Shown piece by piece: positions 17,393-27,323 of a stretch of DNA of 64,000 nt (positions within the stretch are counted from its first letter, which is position 1; each line of letters begins with the position of its first letter). A program made the translations under genes and the position numbers. Under the pieces are notes generated by a model, which ran no database searches, was not told the DNA's origin, and saw nothing but the letters and a program-made list of their open reading frames with translations. This DNA comes from Sphingopyxis sp. MWB1 (GTDB taxonomy: Bacteria; Pseudomonadota; Alphaproteobacteria; Sphingomonadales; Sphingomonadaceae): positions 868,001-932,000 of the forward strand of contig NZ_JQFJ01000002.1 in NCBI RefSeq assembly GCF_000763945.1, given 5' to 3'.

Positions 17393-19696
17393 ATGAACGG
17401 AGCTTTGTTCCGAAAAAGCGGTGGAATCCGGATTTTCTGGCTGGCAACGGCCAGCGGAGCCGCGCTCGCCGCCTGCCCCGCGCTGGCTCAGGAGCAGGGC
17501 GATTCGCCTTTTCCCGAAGCAGAAACGGAAGCGCCTGACCTGCAGACGCCATCCCTGCCCCCCGCACGCGGCGATGCGCCCGAACCGCAGAGCGACGAAG
17601 AGGTCGCCTTTGCCGCCGACGATCTGAATTATGACAGCGGACAAGGCGTTGTCATGGCCCAGGGCAATGTCGAGATGAACCGCGACGCCATCATGCTGCG
17701 CGCGGACAAGGTGACATGGAACAGGGAGACGGGCGAAGTCGTCGCCGAGGGCGATGTGGCGATCCGCAACCCCGAAGGCGATACCGCCTATGGCGAGCGG
17801 ATCGAACTGACCGACAGTTTGCGCGACGGGGTGATTTCCAATCTGCTCGTCGTATTGGAAAATGGCGCACGGATGGCGGCCGTCAAGGGTGAGCGGTTCG
17901 AAAATGGCGATATTGCGCTGGAAAATGCGGCCTATACGCCCTGCCCCGTTACCGACCCCGAAGGGTGCCCGAAAAATCCCAGTTGGCAAATTCGCGCCGT
18001 GCGGGTCCTGTATGACCGCGACAAGAACAAGATCAGATACAAGGGCGCGCGGGTCGAGGTGTTCGGCCTGCCGCTGATCCCGCTGCCCGGCCTTAGCCAC
18101 CCGGCCAATCGCGATGCCGGAAGCGGCCTGCTGGTACCCGAGGTGCGGATCGACCGCACCAATGGCTTTGAAATCGCGGTGCCCTATTATCTGCGCCTCG
18201 CGCCCGATCGCGACATGACGATTACGCCGCATATCTATACCAATGCCGCGCCGATGCTGGAGGGCGAGTTTCGCGCGCTGACCGATATCGGATCGTTCCG
18301 CATCAACGGCTATGCGACCTATAGCTCGGTCGTGCCCCTCTCGGGGCCGGAAATCGACCGGCGCAATGATTTTCGCGGCTATCTGGAAAGCGCGGGCAAA
18401 TTCCAGTTCGATCCGCGCTGGAGCCTGACCTATTCGGGGCGTATCGCCACCGACCGCACCTTTATGCGCCGTTACGACATCAGCCGCGACGACCGGATGC
18501 GCTCGACCTTTGAGCTGGAGCGGATTGGCGGGCAAAGCTATTTGTCGATTGCCGGCTGGGCGACACAGACGCTGCGCCGCAATGATGAACAGGGGCAACA
18601 ACCCATCGCGCTGCCCATCATCGATTATCGTCAGCGGCTCAACGACCCGTGGTTGGGCGGGCAGTTCGAGCTGCAGCTCAACACCCTGATGATCGGGCGC
18701 ACCGCGGGGCAGGATACGCAGCGCGGTTTCGCAGGCGCACGCTGGGATTTGCGCGGGATGACCGGCATGGGTCAGGAGGTCACTTTCACGGCGCTGGTGC
18801 GCGGCGATGTATATCACAGCGACGAGAATCTGTTGACGGAAGTCCCCGGCTATCGCGGAAAATCGGGATGGCAAGCGCGCGGCATTGCCGCGGTTGCCGC
18901 CGATATGCGCTGGCCCTTTATCGGCGAATTTGCCGGGGGCACGCAAACGCTGACACCGCGCATCCAGTTTGTCGCAACGCCGCCGCTCAAGAATATCGAC
19001 ATCCCCAATGAGGATTCACGCGCCTTTGACCTGGAGGACAGCAATCTTTTCGCGATCAACCGCTTCAACGGTTATGACCGGTTCGAAGATGGCGCACGGG
19101 TCACCTATGGCGTCGAGTGGAATTACAACCGCCCCGGCTTTTCCATCGCGAGCAGCCTGGGGCAAAGCTATCGCCTGTCCGAAAAGCCGACGCTTTTCCC
19201 CGATGGCACCGGGCTGACCGATCGTGTGTCGGATATCGTAGGCCGCACCACGGTGGCCTATAAGGATTTTCTGCGCCTTTCGCACCGCTTCCGGCTCGAC
19301 AAGGATAATCTGGCGGTGCGCCGTAATGAGCTGGACGCCACTGTCGGCAATCGCTCCACCTATGCGATGATCGGCTATTCGCGGCTCAATCGCGATATTG
19401 TGCTGCTCGGTGAGGATTTGCAGGACCGCGAGGAGATACGTGCAGGCGGCCGCGTCGCCTTTGCCCGCAACTGGTCGCTATTTGGGTCGGCGGTGGCGGA
19501 TTTGACCGGCCAGGCCGATGACCCGGGAAGCGAGGCCGATGGTTTCGAACCGATTCGCCACCGCCTGGGGGTAGCCTATGACGATGATTGCCTGTCGCTG
19601 GCGGTTACCTGGCGGCGCGATTATATCGACACGGGCGATGCGCGGCGGGGCAACAGCTTTTCCTTCCGCGTCGCTTTCCGAAACCTGGGTTTCTGA
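17393..19696 (+). CDS. lptD: LPS-assembly protein LptD
   Basis: Outer-membrane translocon that inserts lipopolysaccharide into the outer leaflet. The 767-aa protein has a signal peptide ending ALAQEQ, an OstA/LptA-like N-terminal domain (VMAQGNVEMNRDAIMLRADK, about residues 75-180) and a long beta-barrel ending VAFRNLGF with a C-terminal phenylalanine. Cysteines in YTPCPVTDPEGCP and a late DDDCLS could serve the disulfides known in the family. TTAGGG precedes the ATG at 17393. First gene of a conserved lptD-surA-pdxA-rsmA unit. Confidence 0.95.
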   Translation: MNGALFRKSGGIRIFWLATASGAALAACPALAQEQGDSPFPEAETEAPDLQTPSLPPARGDAPEPQSDEEVAFAADDLNYDSGQGVVMAQGNVEMNRDAIMLRADKVTWNRETGEVVAEGDVAIRNPEGDTAYGERIELTDSLRDGVISNLLVVLENGARMAAVKGERFENGDIALENAAYTPCPVTDPEGCPKNPSWQIRAVRVLYDRDKNKIRYKGARVEVFGLPLIPLPGLSHPANRDAGSGLLVPEVRIDRTNGFEIAVPYYLRLAPDRDMTITPHIYTNAAPMLEGEFRALTDIGSFRINGYATYSSVVPLSGPEIDRRNDFRGYLESAGKFQFDPRWSLTYSGRIATDRTFMRRYDISRDDRMRSTFELERIGGQSYLSIAGWATQTLRRNDEQGQQPIALPIIDYRQRLNDPWLGGQFELQLNTLMIGRTAGQDTQRGFAGARWDLRGMTGMGQEVTFTALVRGDVYHSDENLLTEVPGYRGKSGWQARGIAAVAADMRWPFIGEFAGGTQTLTPRIQFVATPPLKNIDIPNEDSRAFDLEDSNLFAINRFNGYDRFEDGARVTYGVEWNYNRPGFSIASSLGQSYRLSEKPTLFPDGTGLTDRVSDIVGRTTVAYKDFLRLSHRFRLDKDNLAVRRNELDATVGNRSTYAMIGYSRLNRDIVLLGEDLQDREEIRAGGRVAFARNWSLFGSAVADLTGQADDPGSEADGFEPIRHRLGVAYDDDCLSLAVTWRRDYIDTGDARRGNSFSFRVAFRNLGF

Positions 19697-19830
19697 TCCG
19701 GACCGCTCAGCCTTTGTTCAGCCTTGCCCCGCTAGGGGACAGGAAGGCAAGGAGCGACGCACGGTTTCGCTGGACCATCAGGCGTTTCCACTGATACGGA
19801 GCGTCCCCTATCTCGCAAAACAGGATGATG

Positions 19831-21171
19831 ATGACCAAATTCTCGACCCTGATCGGATTGGCCGCCCTCGCAGGGGCGGGCGCCGCACCCGTCGTGGCCC
19901 AGACCGTTTCCGACGACGAGGTGCCGACCACCAGCCTCAACATTCCCGGCAATGTCCAGCTGTTCGGCCAGCAAAAGGCGAATGTCTATCGCCCCTCGGC
20001 AAAGGTGAATGGCGAGATCATCACCGCAACCGATATTGAACAGCGCATGGCGCTGATCCGTATCGCCAACGGCGACGTCGAGCTGCCCCCCGAAGAGGCA
20101 CAGCGGCTGCGCCAGCAGGTTTTCAGCAATCTGATTGACGAAAAATTGCAGATTCAGGAAGCCAAGGCGGCGGACATCGCGATAGACGAGCGATTGATCG
20201 ACGAACAATTCGCCCGGCTGGCCACACGTTTTCGTCAGACGCCAGACCAGTTCAGCGAATATCTGAAAAGCAAGGGGTCGTCCGCCGCCGCTGTGAAGCA
20301 GCAGATTCGCGGGGAATTTGCCTGGGACCGCCTGCTGTCGCGTAATATTCAATCGACCACCAATGTGTCGAGCGAGGAAGTCGAATCGGTCGTTCAGCGG
20401 ATGAACGAAGCCAAAGGGCAGAATGAATTTCACTTGGGCGAGATCTATCTGTCGGCAACCCCCGAAAATGCCGCAGCGGTTATGGAAAATGCCCGGAAGA
20501 TCATTCAGGCGCTGCAGGCGGGCGGCAGCTTTGCCGCCTATGCCCGGCAATTTTCCGAAGCCTCCACCGCCGTGGTCGGCGGCGACCTTGGCTGGGTCAA
20601 GGCGGGGCAATTGCCGCCCTCCATGGCCGAAGCCGCCCAGCAGATGCAGGCCGGACAGCTGGTCGGCCCCCTTGAGGTGCCGGGCGGCATTTCGATCCTG
20701 TTGATGATCGACCGGCGTCAGGTGCTGACCGCCGACCCGCGCGATGCGGTATTGAGCCTCAAGCAATTGTCGCTCGACTTCCCGGCGGGGACGAGCCGCG
20801 CGCGCGCTTCTGAACTCGCCAGCAAATTTGCCGAGGAAACGCGGCAGATCGCCGGATGCGGCGCAGCAGACGATGTGGCGCGCAAACTGGGTGCAAATGT
20901 CGTGTCGCGCGACAATATCGCCATGCGCCAGCTTCCCGCCCCGCTACAGGCCACGCTCGTCGATCTGCAGATCGGCCAGACGACCCAGCCCTTTGGCGCC
21001 GCCGAGGAAGGGATTAGCGTGCTGGTCCTGTGCGGCCGCGACATGCCGCAAACCGCCACCGCCCCCAATATTCAGGAGATTGAAAATCGCCTGCTGGAGG
21101 AAAAGGTCAACAAGCGCGCCCAGCGCTATCTGCGCGATTTGCGCCGGGACGCCGTGATCGAATATAGCTGA
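19831..21171 (+). CDS. surA: periplasmic chaperone / peptidyl-prolyl isomerase SurA
   Basis: Chaperone for outer-membrane proteins such as LptD, encoded just before it. The signal peptide is MTKFSTLIGLAALAGAG...VVAQ. The SurA N domain spans about residues 50-175 (SAKVNGEIITATDIEQRMAL), then one parvulin domain (EFHLGEIYLSA...GGDLGWVKAGQLPPSM) and a more degenerate C-terminal parvulin-like segment. Three ATGs stand in a row at 19825-19833; AGGA overlaps the first, so the third (19831) has usable spacing and is chosen. The TGA overlaps the pdxA ATG (TGATG), indicating coupling. Confidence 0.92.
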   Translation: MTKFSTLIGLAALAGAGAAPVVAQTVSDDEVPTTSLNIPGNVQLFGQQKANVYRPSAKVNGEIITATDIEQRMALIRIANGDVELPPEEAQRLRQQVFSNLIDEKLQIQEAKAADIAIDERLIDEQFARLATRFRQTPDQFSEYLKSKGSSAAAVKQQIRGEFAWDRLLSRNIQSTTNVSSEEVESVVQRMNEAKGQNEFHLGEIYLSATPENAAAVMENARKIIQALQAGGSFAAYARQFSEASTAVVGGDLGWVKAGQLPPSMAEAAQQMQAGQLVGPLEVPGGISILLMIDRRQVLTADPRDAVLSLKQLSLDFPAGTSRARASELASKFAEETRQIAGCGAADDVARKLGANVVSRDNIAMRQLPAPLQATLVDLQIGQTTQPFGAAEEGISVLVLCGRDMPQTATAPNIQEIENRLLEEKVNKRAQRYLRDLRRDAVIEYS

Positions 21172-22181
21172 TGCCGCATCGCAACCCCATTGCGGTTACC
21201 ATGGGCGACCCGGCCGGTGTGGGGCCGGAAATGACCGCCCGCGCCTGGGAAGCGCGCAGCGAGCATGGGCTTGCCCCCTTTGTCGCCATTGGCGACGCCG
21301 CCGCCATTGCCGCCGTATGGAAGGGTCCTGTCGCCCGCGTCAGCGACATGGACGAGGTTCCGTCGGCCTTTGCCGAAGCGCTGCCGGTGTGGCATCTGGA
21401 GGATAGCGGCCCGCTGACCCCCGGCGAGCCAACCCCGGCGGGCGCAACCTGTGCGCTTCATGCGCTGGAAACGGGGATTGGACTGACCCGGACGCAGGCG
21501 AGTTCCGCGCTGGTCACGGGGCCGGTGTCGAAACATGCGCTGCAAAGCATAGGCTATACCCACCCCGGCCAGACCGAATTTATCGCCGAACGCTGCGGTG
21601 TGATGGCGAGCAACGCGGTGATGATGCTGGCAGGGCCAAGCCTGCGCGTTGTGCCGCTGACCGTGCATATCCCCCTTGCCGAGGTGCCGACGCGGCTGAC
21701 CAGCGAATTGATCGTGTCGCGCGCGCGCGTCGTATCGCGGGGCTTGCGCCGCGATTTCGGGGTCGCAAAGCCGCGGCTGGCGATTGCGGGGGTTAACCCC
21801 CATGCCGGCGAAAGCGGGCGGCTGGGCGATGAAGAAGCGCGGATCATCCTGCCCGCGCTGGAACAGCTTGCTGCCGACGGCATAAGCGTCGACGGGCCGA
21901 TCGCGGCGGATGCGATGTTCGCGCCCGCTATTCGCGAACAATATGACGCCTTGCTGTGCTCCTATCATGATCAGGCGCTGGCGCCCTTCAAGGCGCTGCA
22001 TTTCCACGATGGCGTCAATCTGACGCTGGGCCTGCCGATCATCCGCACATCGCCCGACCATGGCACCGCGTTCAATATCGCCGGGCGCGGGCAGGCCGAT
22101 CCGGGACCGACCATCGCCGCCATCCGCATGGCCGCCAGCCTTGCCGCCAGCCGCGAACATAACTGCGCGCCCGCGCAATAG
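21171..22181 (+). CDS. pdxA: 4-hydroxythreonine-4-phosphate dehydrogenase
   Basis: Pyridoxal-phosphate synthesis: NAD-dependent oxidation of 4-phosphohydroxy-L-threonine. The 336-aa protein starts MPHRNPIAVTMGDPAGVGPE, the family opening. Metal-binding histidines are in THPGQTEFIAERCG, PLTVHIPLAEV and CSYHDQALAPFK, and GPVSKHAL is the substrate-phosphate region. Coupled to surA by a 1-base overlap and followed by rsmA after 3 bases. Confidence 0.97.
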   Translation: MPHRNPIAVTMGDPAGVGPEMTARAWEARSEHGLAPFVAIGDAAAIAAVWKGPVARVSDMDEVPSAFAEALPVWHLEDSGPLTPGEPTPAGATCALHALETGIGLTRTQASSALVTGPVSKHALQSIGYTHPGQTEFIAERCGVMASNAVMMLAGPSLRVVPLTVHIPLAEVPTRLTSELIVSRARVVSRGLRRDFGVAKPRLAIAGVNPHAGESGRLGDEEARIILPALEQLAADGISVDGPIAADAMFAPAIREQYDALLCSYHDQALAPFKALHFHDGVNLTLGLPIIRTSPDHGTAFNIAGRGQADPGPTIAAIRMAASLAASREHNCAPAQ

Positions 22182-22184
22182 GCG

Positions 22185-23042
22185 GTGACGGCCATGGGGA
22201 CGCCTTCGCTGCCACCGCTGCGCGAAACGGTGCGCGCACATGGCTTGGTCGCCAGCAAGGCGCTGGGACAGAATTTCCTGTTCGACGAACAATTGCTGGA
22301 CCGTATCGCGGCGCTCCCGGGCGATTTGCAGGACGCTACGGTCTTCGAGGTGGGGCCCGGCCCCGGCGGGCTGACGCGCGCCTTGCTGCGGGCGGGTGCA
22401 CGGGTGATCGCGGTCGAGCGCGACGAACGCTGCCTGCCGCTGCTCGGCGAATTGTCAGAGGCCTTTGGCGGGCGGCTGACGGTGGTGTCGGACGATGCGA
22501 TGCGCGTCGATGTCGATGCGCTGACCGGCGGCGCACCTTATCATATCGTCGCCAACCTGCCCTATAATGTCGGCACCGCGCTGTTCACCCGCTGGCTGGA
22601 ACCGCCAGCCTGGCCGCCGCGCTGGCAATCGCTGACCCTGATGTTCCAGCAGGAAGTCGCCGAACGCATCGCCGCGCGCGTCGGCACATCGGCTTATGGC
22701 CGATTGAGCGTGCTCGCCCAGTGGCGCGCCGAGGCGAAGGTTGCGATGAAAGTCCATCGCTCCGCCTTCACTCCGCCGCCCAAGGTCATGTCAGCCATCG
22801 TCCGCCTGACCCCCGGCGAACAACCCGAGGGCGTCGATCCCGCGACCCTGTCACGCCTCACCGAAAAGGGATTTGGCCAGCGCCGCAAGATGCTGCGCCA
22901 AAGCCTCAAAAGCATTTCCGGCGCCAGCGAGGCCATGGCCGCGCTCAATATCGACCCCACCCGCCGCGCCGAAACGGTCAGCGTGGAGGAATGGGTGGCA
23001 CTGGCGCGGTGTCTATCACGCGGACGCCCGGACAAGGGATAA
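22185..23042 (+). CDS. rsmA: 16S rRNA dimethyladenosine transferase
   Basis: Methylates A1518/A1519 of 16S rRNA during small-subunit maturation. The 285-aa protein shows LGQNFLFDEQLLDRI, SAM motif I VFEVGPGPGGLTRALL, the acidic end of motif II VIAVERDERC, and catalytic motif IV IVANLPYNVGT. The start is either the GTG at 22185 or the ATG at 22194 (MGTPSLPPL); both give normal length. Last gene of the lptD operon; it ends 21 bases from the convergent DUF885 gene. Confidence 0.96.
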   Translation: MTAMGTPSLPPLRETVRAHGLVASKALGQNFLFDEQLLDRIAALPGDLQDATVFEVGPGPGGLTRALLRAGARVIAVERDERCLPLLGELSEAFGGRLTVVSDDAMRVDVDALTGGAPYHIVANLPYNVGTALFTRWLEPPAWPPRWQSLTLMFQQEVAERIAARVGTSAYGRLSVLAQWRAEAKVAMKVHRSAFTPPPKVMSAIVRLTPGEQPEGVDPATLSRLTEKGFGQRRKMLRQSLKSISGASEAMAALNIDPTRRAETVSVEEWVALARCLSRGRPDKG

Positions 23043-23063
23043 ACTCCTTGGCTGGCGCGTGCT

Positions 23064-24872
23064 CTAGCTTGCCGCCCATTGATCGACCGTTTGATCGAGA
23101 ACCGACATGGGCATCGGCCCAGCCGTCAGCACCAGATCATGAAAGGCGCGCACGTCAAAGCCCGCGCCTTTGGTGCGGCGCGCTCTTTCGCGTGCCGCAT
23201 ATATGGCATTGGCGCCGACCTTGAAGCTGCAAGCCTGACCCGGATAGACGGCGTAGCGCGTGACCTCCCGGTCGGTGGCGTCGGGCTGCTCGCCGGCATT
23301 TTCCACCATCCATGCGACCGCTTTGGCCTTTGACCAGCGATGATGATGCAGCCCCGTGTCCACCACGATGCGCGCGGCGCGGAACAGTTCGGACTGGAGA
23401 TAGCCGATGCGGGCAAAGGGATCGCCTTCATTGGCGCCCAGTTCGTCCGCCACCTGCTGCGCATAAAGCGCCCATCCTTCGGTATAGGAGGAAAAACGCA
23501 CGATACGCCGGAAGAGCGGTAGCGCGGGCGCTTCGGACAGAACGCTATATTGGAAATGGTGCCCCGGAACGCCCTCATGATGCGTCAGGGTGGGCAGTCG
23601 CCAGGTTACATGCTCGCCCGGATTTTTGAGGTTGAGCGAATAGACCCCCGGCTCACCCGGCGCCCCTTCGGAATAAAAGGCGCCGGGCGCTCCCGCCTCG
23701 ATCGCCGCCGGGATGCGGCGGACGACGAGCGGCTTGACCTTGGTGATGCCGAACGCGCCGGGCAGAAGCGCGGTGATTGCCTCAATCTGCTCGCGCGCCA
23801 ACGACAACAGCTTTTCGCGGCCCACGTCATCGTCCGACACACGGAAACGCGGATCGCGGTTGAGCGCGCCCACCCGCTGCATCACGCTTCCCTGGCTGAG
23901 CCCTTGGGCCTTCAACAATTGGTCGATTTCTGCGGTCAGGGCGCGGCATTGCTCCTGCCCGATACGATGCAATTCAGCGGGAGGCGTATCAATGGTCGTA
24001 TTTGCGCGCACCGCCGCCGCATAATAGGCCTCCCCATCGGGAAGTTTCCATACCCCTGCGCGGTCGTCCGCCAGCGGCAAAAGCGCCTCCAGCGCCGCCA
24101 CCTGCCGGCTGAGGGCGGGGCGGATTTCGGCGGCAAAAATAGCTTTGGCCTGCGCGGTCGGATCGCCCAGGTTTTTCGCGGCGATGCGGCGCAGGGCTGG
24201 CGCGATCAACGCCGAGCCCACTGGATCGCTGTCACGCAATCCTTTAATCTGGGCAAGGGTCCGGTGAATCACGAAATCGGGGGGAATGACCCCCAGCCCC
24301 GCATCATGGCGGATGCGCTCGCTTTCCTGATCCAGCGCGACGGCCAGCGCCGACAGGCGCCGCAGCCACGCTTCCACATCGGCGCGTGTCTCTATGGGGT
24401 GGCGGCTGCCGATAAAATCAGGAAGCCAATAATAGGCCCCGTTCATCTGGCTGACGACATAGGGGCTGGGCCGCAAGTTGCCGTCGACATAGCCATAGCG
24501 CCCCAGCAGATCGTCGAGCGTCTGATAGACATAACGGGCAACGGCATGATCCTGCGCCGCGCGCGGCGAAAGCATCGCGGCGTCAATCTGCTGCAACTCG
24601 TGCAACGCCATCCGGATCGCCTTGCGATCTTCGGCGCGGGCGGCAAGCGAGCGATCGTCAAGCCGGGCACGAAGCGCGGCGTGGGCGCCGGTATCGAAAT
24701 CGAGGCTGGTGGCTTCTTCGGGCGAGCGCCGCAAATAGGCTTCGCTGTGCCGTTGCAGCATCGCCGCCAGCCGTGCGTCGCTGCCCCCCTCCGCTGCGCG
24801 CAAGGAAGCCGGCACAAAGCCCGACAACCCGGTCGCCGCCGCCGCCCCCACAAAGCCTCGCCGGTCGATCAT
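23064..24872 (-). CDS. DUF885 family periplasmic metallopeptidase-like protein, first copy
   Basis: A 602-aa protein with a twin-arginine-type signal peptide (MIDRRGFVGAAAATGLSG, cleavage probably after the following Ala-rich segment), so probably exported folded with a cofactor. The gluzincin-like motif THHEGVPGHHFQ is present (about residue 435), with the glutamate-bearing SYTEGWALYAQQ downstream as third ligand. DUF885 proteins are presumed metal-dependent peptidases of uncharacterised specificity. The ATG at 24872 is chosen because GAGAGGG lies 8 bases upstream; an in-frame ATG at 24893 has no such site. Follows the TonB receptor on the same strand. Confidence 0.87.
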   Translation of the reverse strand: MIDRRGFVGAAAATGLSGFVPASLRAAEGGSDARLAAMLQRHSEAYLRRSPEEATSLDFDTGAHAALRARLDDRSLAARAEDRKAIRMALHELQQIDAAMLSPRAAQDHAVARYVYQTLDDLLGRYGYVDGNLRPSPYVVSQMNGAYYWLPDFIGSRHPIETRADVEAWLRRLSALAVALDQESERIRHDAGLGVIPPDFVIHRTLAQIKGLRDSDPVGSALIAPALRRIAAKNLGDPTAQAKAIFAAEIRPALSRQVAALEALLPLADDRAGVWKLPDGEAYYAAAVRANTTIDTPPAELHRIGQEQCRALTAEIDQLLKAQGLSQGSVMQRVGALNRDPRFRVSDDDVGREKLLSLAREQIEAITALLPGAFGITKVKPLVVRRIPAAIEAGAPGAFYSEGAPGEPGVYSLNLKNPGEHVTWRLPTLTHHEGVPGHHFQYSVLSEAPALPLFRRIVRFSSYTEGWALYAQQVADELGANEGDPFARIGYLQSELFRAARIVVDTGLHHHRWSKAKAVAWMVENAGEQPDATDREVTRYAVYPGQACSFKVGANAIYAARERARRTKGAGFDVRAFHDLVLTAGPMPMSVLDQTVDQWAAS

Positions 24873-24932
24873 CGGGTCACCCTCTCGCTTCATTCCGGCC
24901 ATCTTCTGCCGAGCCTTCACGCATAACGCCAA

Positions 24933-24957
24933 GGGGGCGGCCCATTGGACCGCCCCC
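24933..24957 (-). terminator. possible attenuator hairpin after the TonB receptor gene
   Basis: GGGGGCGG/CCGCCCCC, 8-bp perfect stem with a 9-base loop, between the receptor stop and the DUF885 start. No long T-run follows, so partial termination or mRNA stabilisation is more likely than a full stop. Confidence 0.45.
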
Positions 24958-24969
24958 GGCTCTCCGCCA

Positions 24970-27246
24970 TCAGAATTTATAACCGATGCTGGCCCCGAAG
25001 ACGCGGTAGGATGGTTCCACCTGCACCCCGCTGTAAAAGGCCTTTTCATAGGCATTGGCGTAATATTTCTCATCAAAGAGATTTTCGACGAAGACGACCG
25101 CGCGCAGCCGCTCATCCTCGACCCCCAGCCGCAAATTCACATTATGATAGGATGGGCTGCGGAAAGGTTCGCCCGCCACATTCTTGTAGAGATAATAATA
25201 GGGGTTCGAAATCATCGCATCGCGATAATTCCATTCCGCGCGCACAAAGGCTTCGAACTCGTCGCCAAGCGGCAGCGTATATTGGGTTTGTGCACCCAGC
25301 GTCCATTCGGGCGCATTGGTGAGCTGTTCGCCGGAAATGTCGATGACATTGCCGTCGATCAGCGCGTTGGGATATTCCTTATATTTGGATTTGTTGAAGC
25401 CGACATTGCCGCCGAGCGTCCAATGATCCGTCAGGCGCGCATCAAAGCTGGCTTCCATCCCATAGCTTTCCGCCGAGGCAGCGTTGGCGATGCCGCTGAC
25501 GCCGCGCAGCAGCCCGGTCACCGGGTCAATATATTGGAACCGGATGGTCTGCTGCACATCCTTCCAATCCATATAAAAGCCGGTGACATCGACGCGCAGG
25601 CGGCGATCGAACAGGTCGAACTTCGTCCCCAGCTCGTAATTCCACAGCGTTTCGGGCTTGAACTCATTGGTCAGCGCCGCGCTGTTGCTCGTCTGCGTGC
25701 CCCCTGATTTAAACCCGCGCGAGGCGGTCGCGAAAATCATCCAGTCGCGATTGGGCTTGTACGTCAGCGTGAACTTGGGGGAGATATCCTCAAAATCCGC
25801 GACCCGGTCATTCTCGCCCGTGATCACCGTGTTCGAGCTGGTCTGCGACACATTCGTCACTTTTTCCCACGAATAACGCAGCCCCGCTGTCGCCGACAAT
25901 TGCTCGGTGAAATTGAGCGTGCCTTGGGCAAAAATGGCGAAATAGCGGCTGGTGCTGACCCCTTCGGCGCCCGTTACCTCATATCCATCGCAATTGCCGC
26001 CCGTGCCGGCGGGGCAGAGCGGGCTGTCCGCGCCGTGGAAGGTGGTCTGGTCGCTAACGCCCTTGTCCTTGCCAAGCGAGGCGCCGAGGCTCCAATCCAG
26101 AAACTGGGTGCCGGTCGATTGAAGCCGCAACTCGCCGCTCGTGGATTCACGCCGCAGTTTCAGATCTTCATAGAAGAAGTCGCGGCTGCCGCCATCGACA
26201 TCGCCATAGTTAAAGACATCGGACGACAAATGGCCGCCCACCGCCGTCAGGGCAACAGGGCCGAAATCCCAGACAGCGCGCGTGCTGAAATATTCAAACT
26301 TGCTGCCGACGCGCTGCTTACGATTGAAGTTTACCCGCGTGTCATTCTCGGGATAAAAGCCGACGCCATCGGGATCGGCGATCAATCCTGCCGTGCCACC
26401 ATAATAAACCGACGCCCAGGTGCGCGTGACGAAGCCGGTGGGCACACCGTTGCGCATCCCCACTTCTTCATCCGAATAATTATAGGCGAAATCCCAGGTC
26501 AGATTATCGAGCGGGGTAAAGCGCGCCTGGATACGACCGGTATAATATTCGCTGTCATTCCCGCCGCCGATGGGATTGATATTCTTGATATGACCGTCGG
26601 ATTTTTCAATCTGGCCCGACGCGCGCACCGCAAGCAGGCCGCTCACCACGGGGATATTGATCACCCCTTGCGCGCGCTTCGTATCATAGCTGCTGTAGCC
26701 AAGCTCGATTTCGCCCTCAAAGGCATCGACCGGCTTTTTGGTGATGACGTTGATCGCGCCGCCGACCGCGTTGCGCCCGAAATAAGTGCCCTGGGGCCCA
26801 CGCAGCACCTCGATCCGTTCCAGATCGACAATCTGCGGATTGCTGGTGCCCGCCGCGACGTTGAATTCGTCGACATAAAAGGCGTAGCTCGACTGGCGGA
26901 CATCGGCATAGGGATTGAGCTGGTTCGAAATACCCCGGATGGCGAGATCCTTGCGGTCGCGCGAACCGTTCGACTGAAAGCTGACATTGGGAGTCAGCGC
27001 GAAATAATCGTCGACGCTCTGCACATTCTGATCTTTGATCGTCTCGGCCGTGAGCGCGGTGATGGCGATCGGTACGTCCTGCAGGCTCTGTTCCCGGCGC
27101 TGCGCAGTGACGACGATTTCGCTTCCGCCGCGGGAAGCGCCCGCCTGCTGCGCGTGGGCAGGCGCTACGATCAGCCCGGCCGCCATGGCCGCCGTCGCTA
27201 CGCCCGCGGTAAAATTGGCGCCCCTGTTCTTTTTGCATAATTTCAT
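24970..27246 (-). CDS. TonB-dependent outer-membrane receptor
   Basis: Active outer-membrane importer, 758 aa. Signal peptide to about residue 33 (AHAQ), then a TonB-box-like SEIVVTAQRREQ, a plug domain (LQDVPIAITALTAETIKDQ...RIEVLRGPQGTYFGRNAVGGAINVITKK, about residues 50-165) and a 22-strand barrel ending ASIGYKF. The start is the ATG at 27246 with GAGGGGG 8 bases upstream; a farther ATG at 27276 lacks this. The plug style is that of sphingomonad receptors for plant, aromatic or peptide substrates; no Fur box was noticed. Its neighbours (SnoaL-like gene before, DUF885 peptidase after) suggest peptide-like cargo rather than iron (inference). Confidence 0.93.
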   Translation of the reverse strand: MKLCKKNRGANFTAGVATAAMAAGLIVAPAHAQQAGASRGGSEIVVTAQRREQSLQDVPIAITALTAETIKDQNVQSVDDYFALTPNVSFQSNGSRDRKDLAIRGISNQLNPYADVRQSSYAFYVDEFNVAAGTSNPQIVDLERIEVLRGPQGTYFGRNAVGGAINVITKKPVDAFEGEIELGYSSYDTKRAQGVINIPVVSGLLAVRASGQIEKSDGHIKNINPIGGGNDSEYYTGRIQARFTPLDNLTWDFAYNYSDEEVGMRNGVPTGFVTRTWASVYYGGTAGLIADPDGVGFYPENDTRVNFNRKQRVGSKFEYFSTRAVWDFGPVALTAVGGHLSSDVFNYGDVDGGSRDFFYEDLKLRRESTSGELRLQSTGTQFLDWSLGASLGKDKGVSDQTTFHGADSPLCPAGTGGNCDGYEVTGAEGVSTSRYFAIFAQGTLNFTEQLSATAGLRYSWEKVTNVSQTSSNTVITGENDRVADFEDISPKFTLTYKPNRDWMIFATASRGFKSGGTQTSNSAALTNEFKPETLWNYELGTKFDLFDRRLRVDVTGFYMDWKDVQQTIRFQYIDPVTGLLRGVSGIANAASAESYGMEASFDARLTDHWTLGGNVGFNKSKYKEYPNALIDGNVIDISGEQLTNAPEWTLGAQTQYTLPLGDEFEAFVRAEWNYRDAMISNPYYYLYKNVAGEPFRSPSYHNVNLRLGVEDERLRAVVFVENLFDEKYYANAYEKAFYSGVQVEPSYRVFGASIGYKF

Positions 27247-27323
27247 GTCAAAACCCCCTCTGTGGCCCGGAACCATGCCCCGACCATGGTTTGTCCTCTT
27301 CCCTCGCCGTCCTAATCAGACGG

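Noticed and set aside
16820..18946. 708-codon minus-strand frame across pepA and lptD
   Set aside because: Crosses the divergent pepA/lptD promoter region and reads both genes out of frame or antisense.
25900..27240. 446-codon plus-strand frame opposite the TonB receptor
   Set aside because: Antisense to a clear receptor with plug and barrel; typical GC-driven frame.
24970..27246. Siderophore receptor
   Set aside because: No Fur-box-like sequence or iron genes nearby; the neighbours are peptidases and a SnoaL-like protein.
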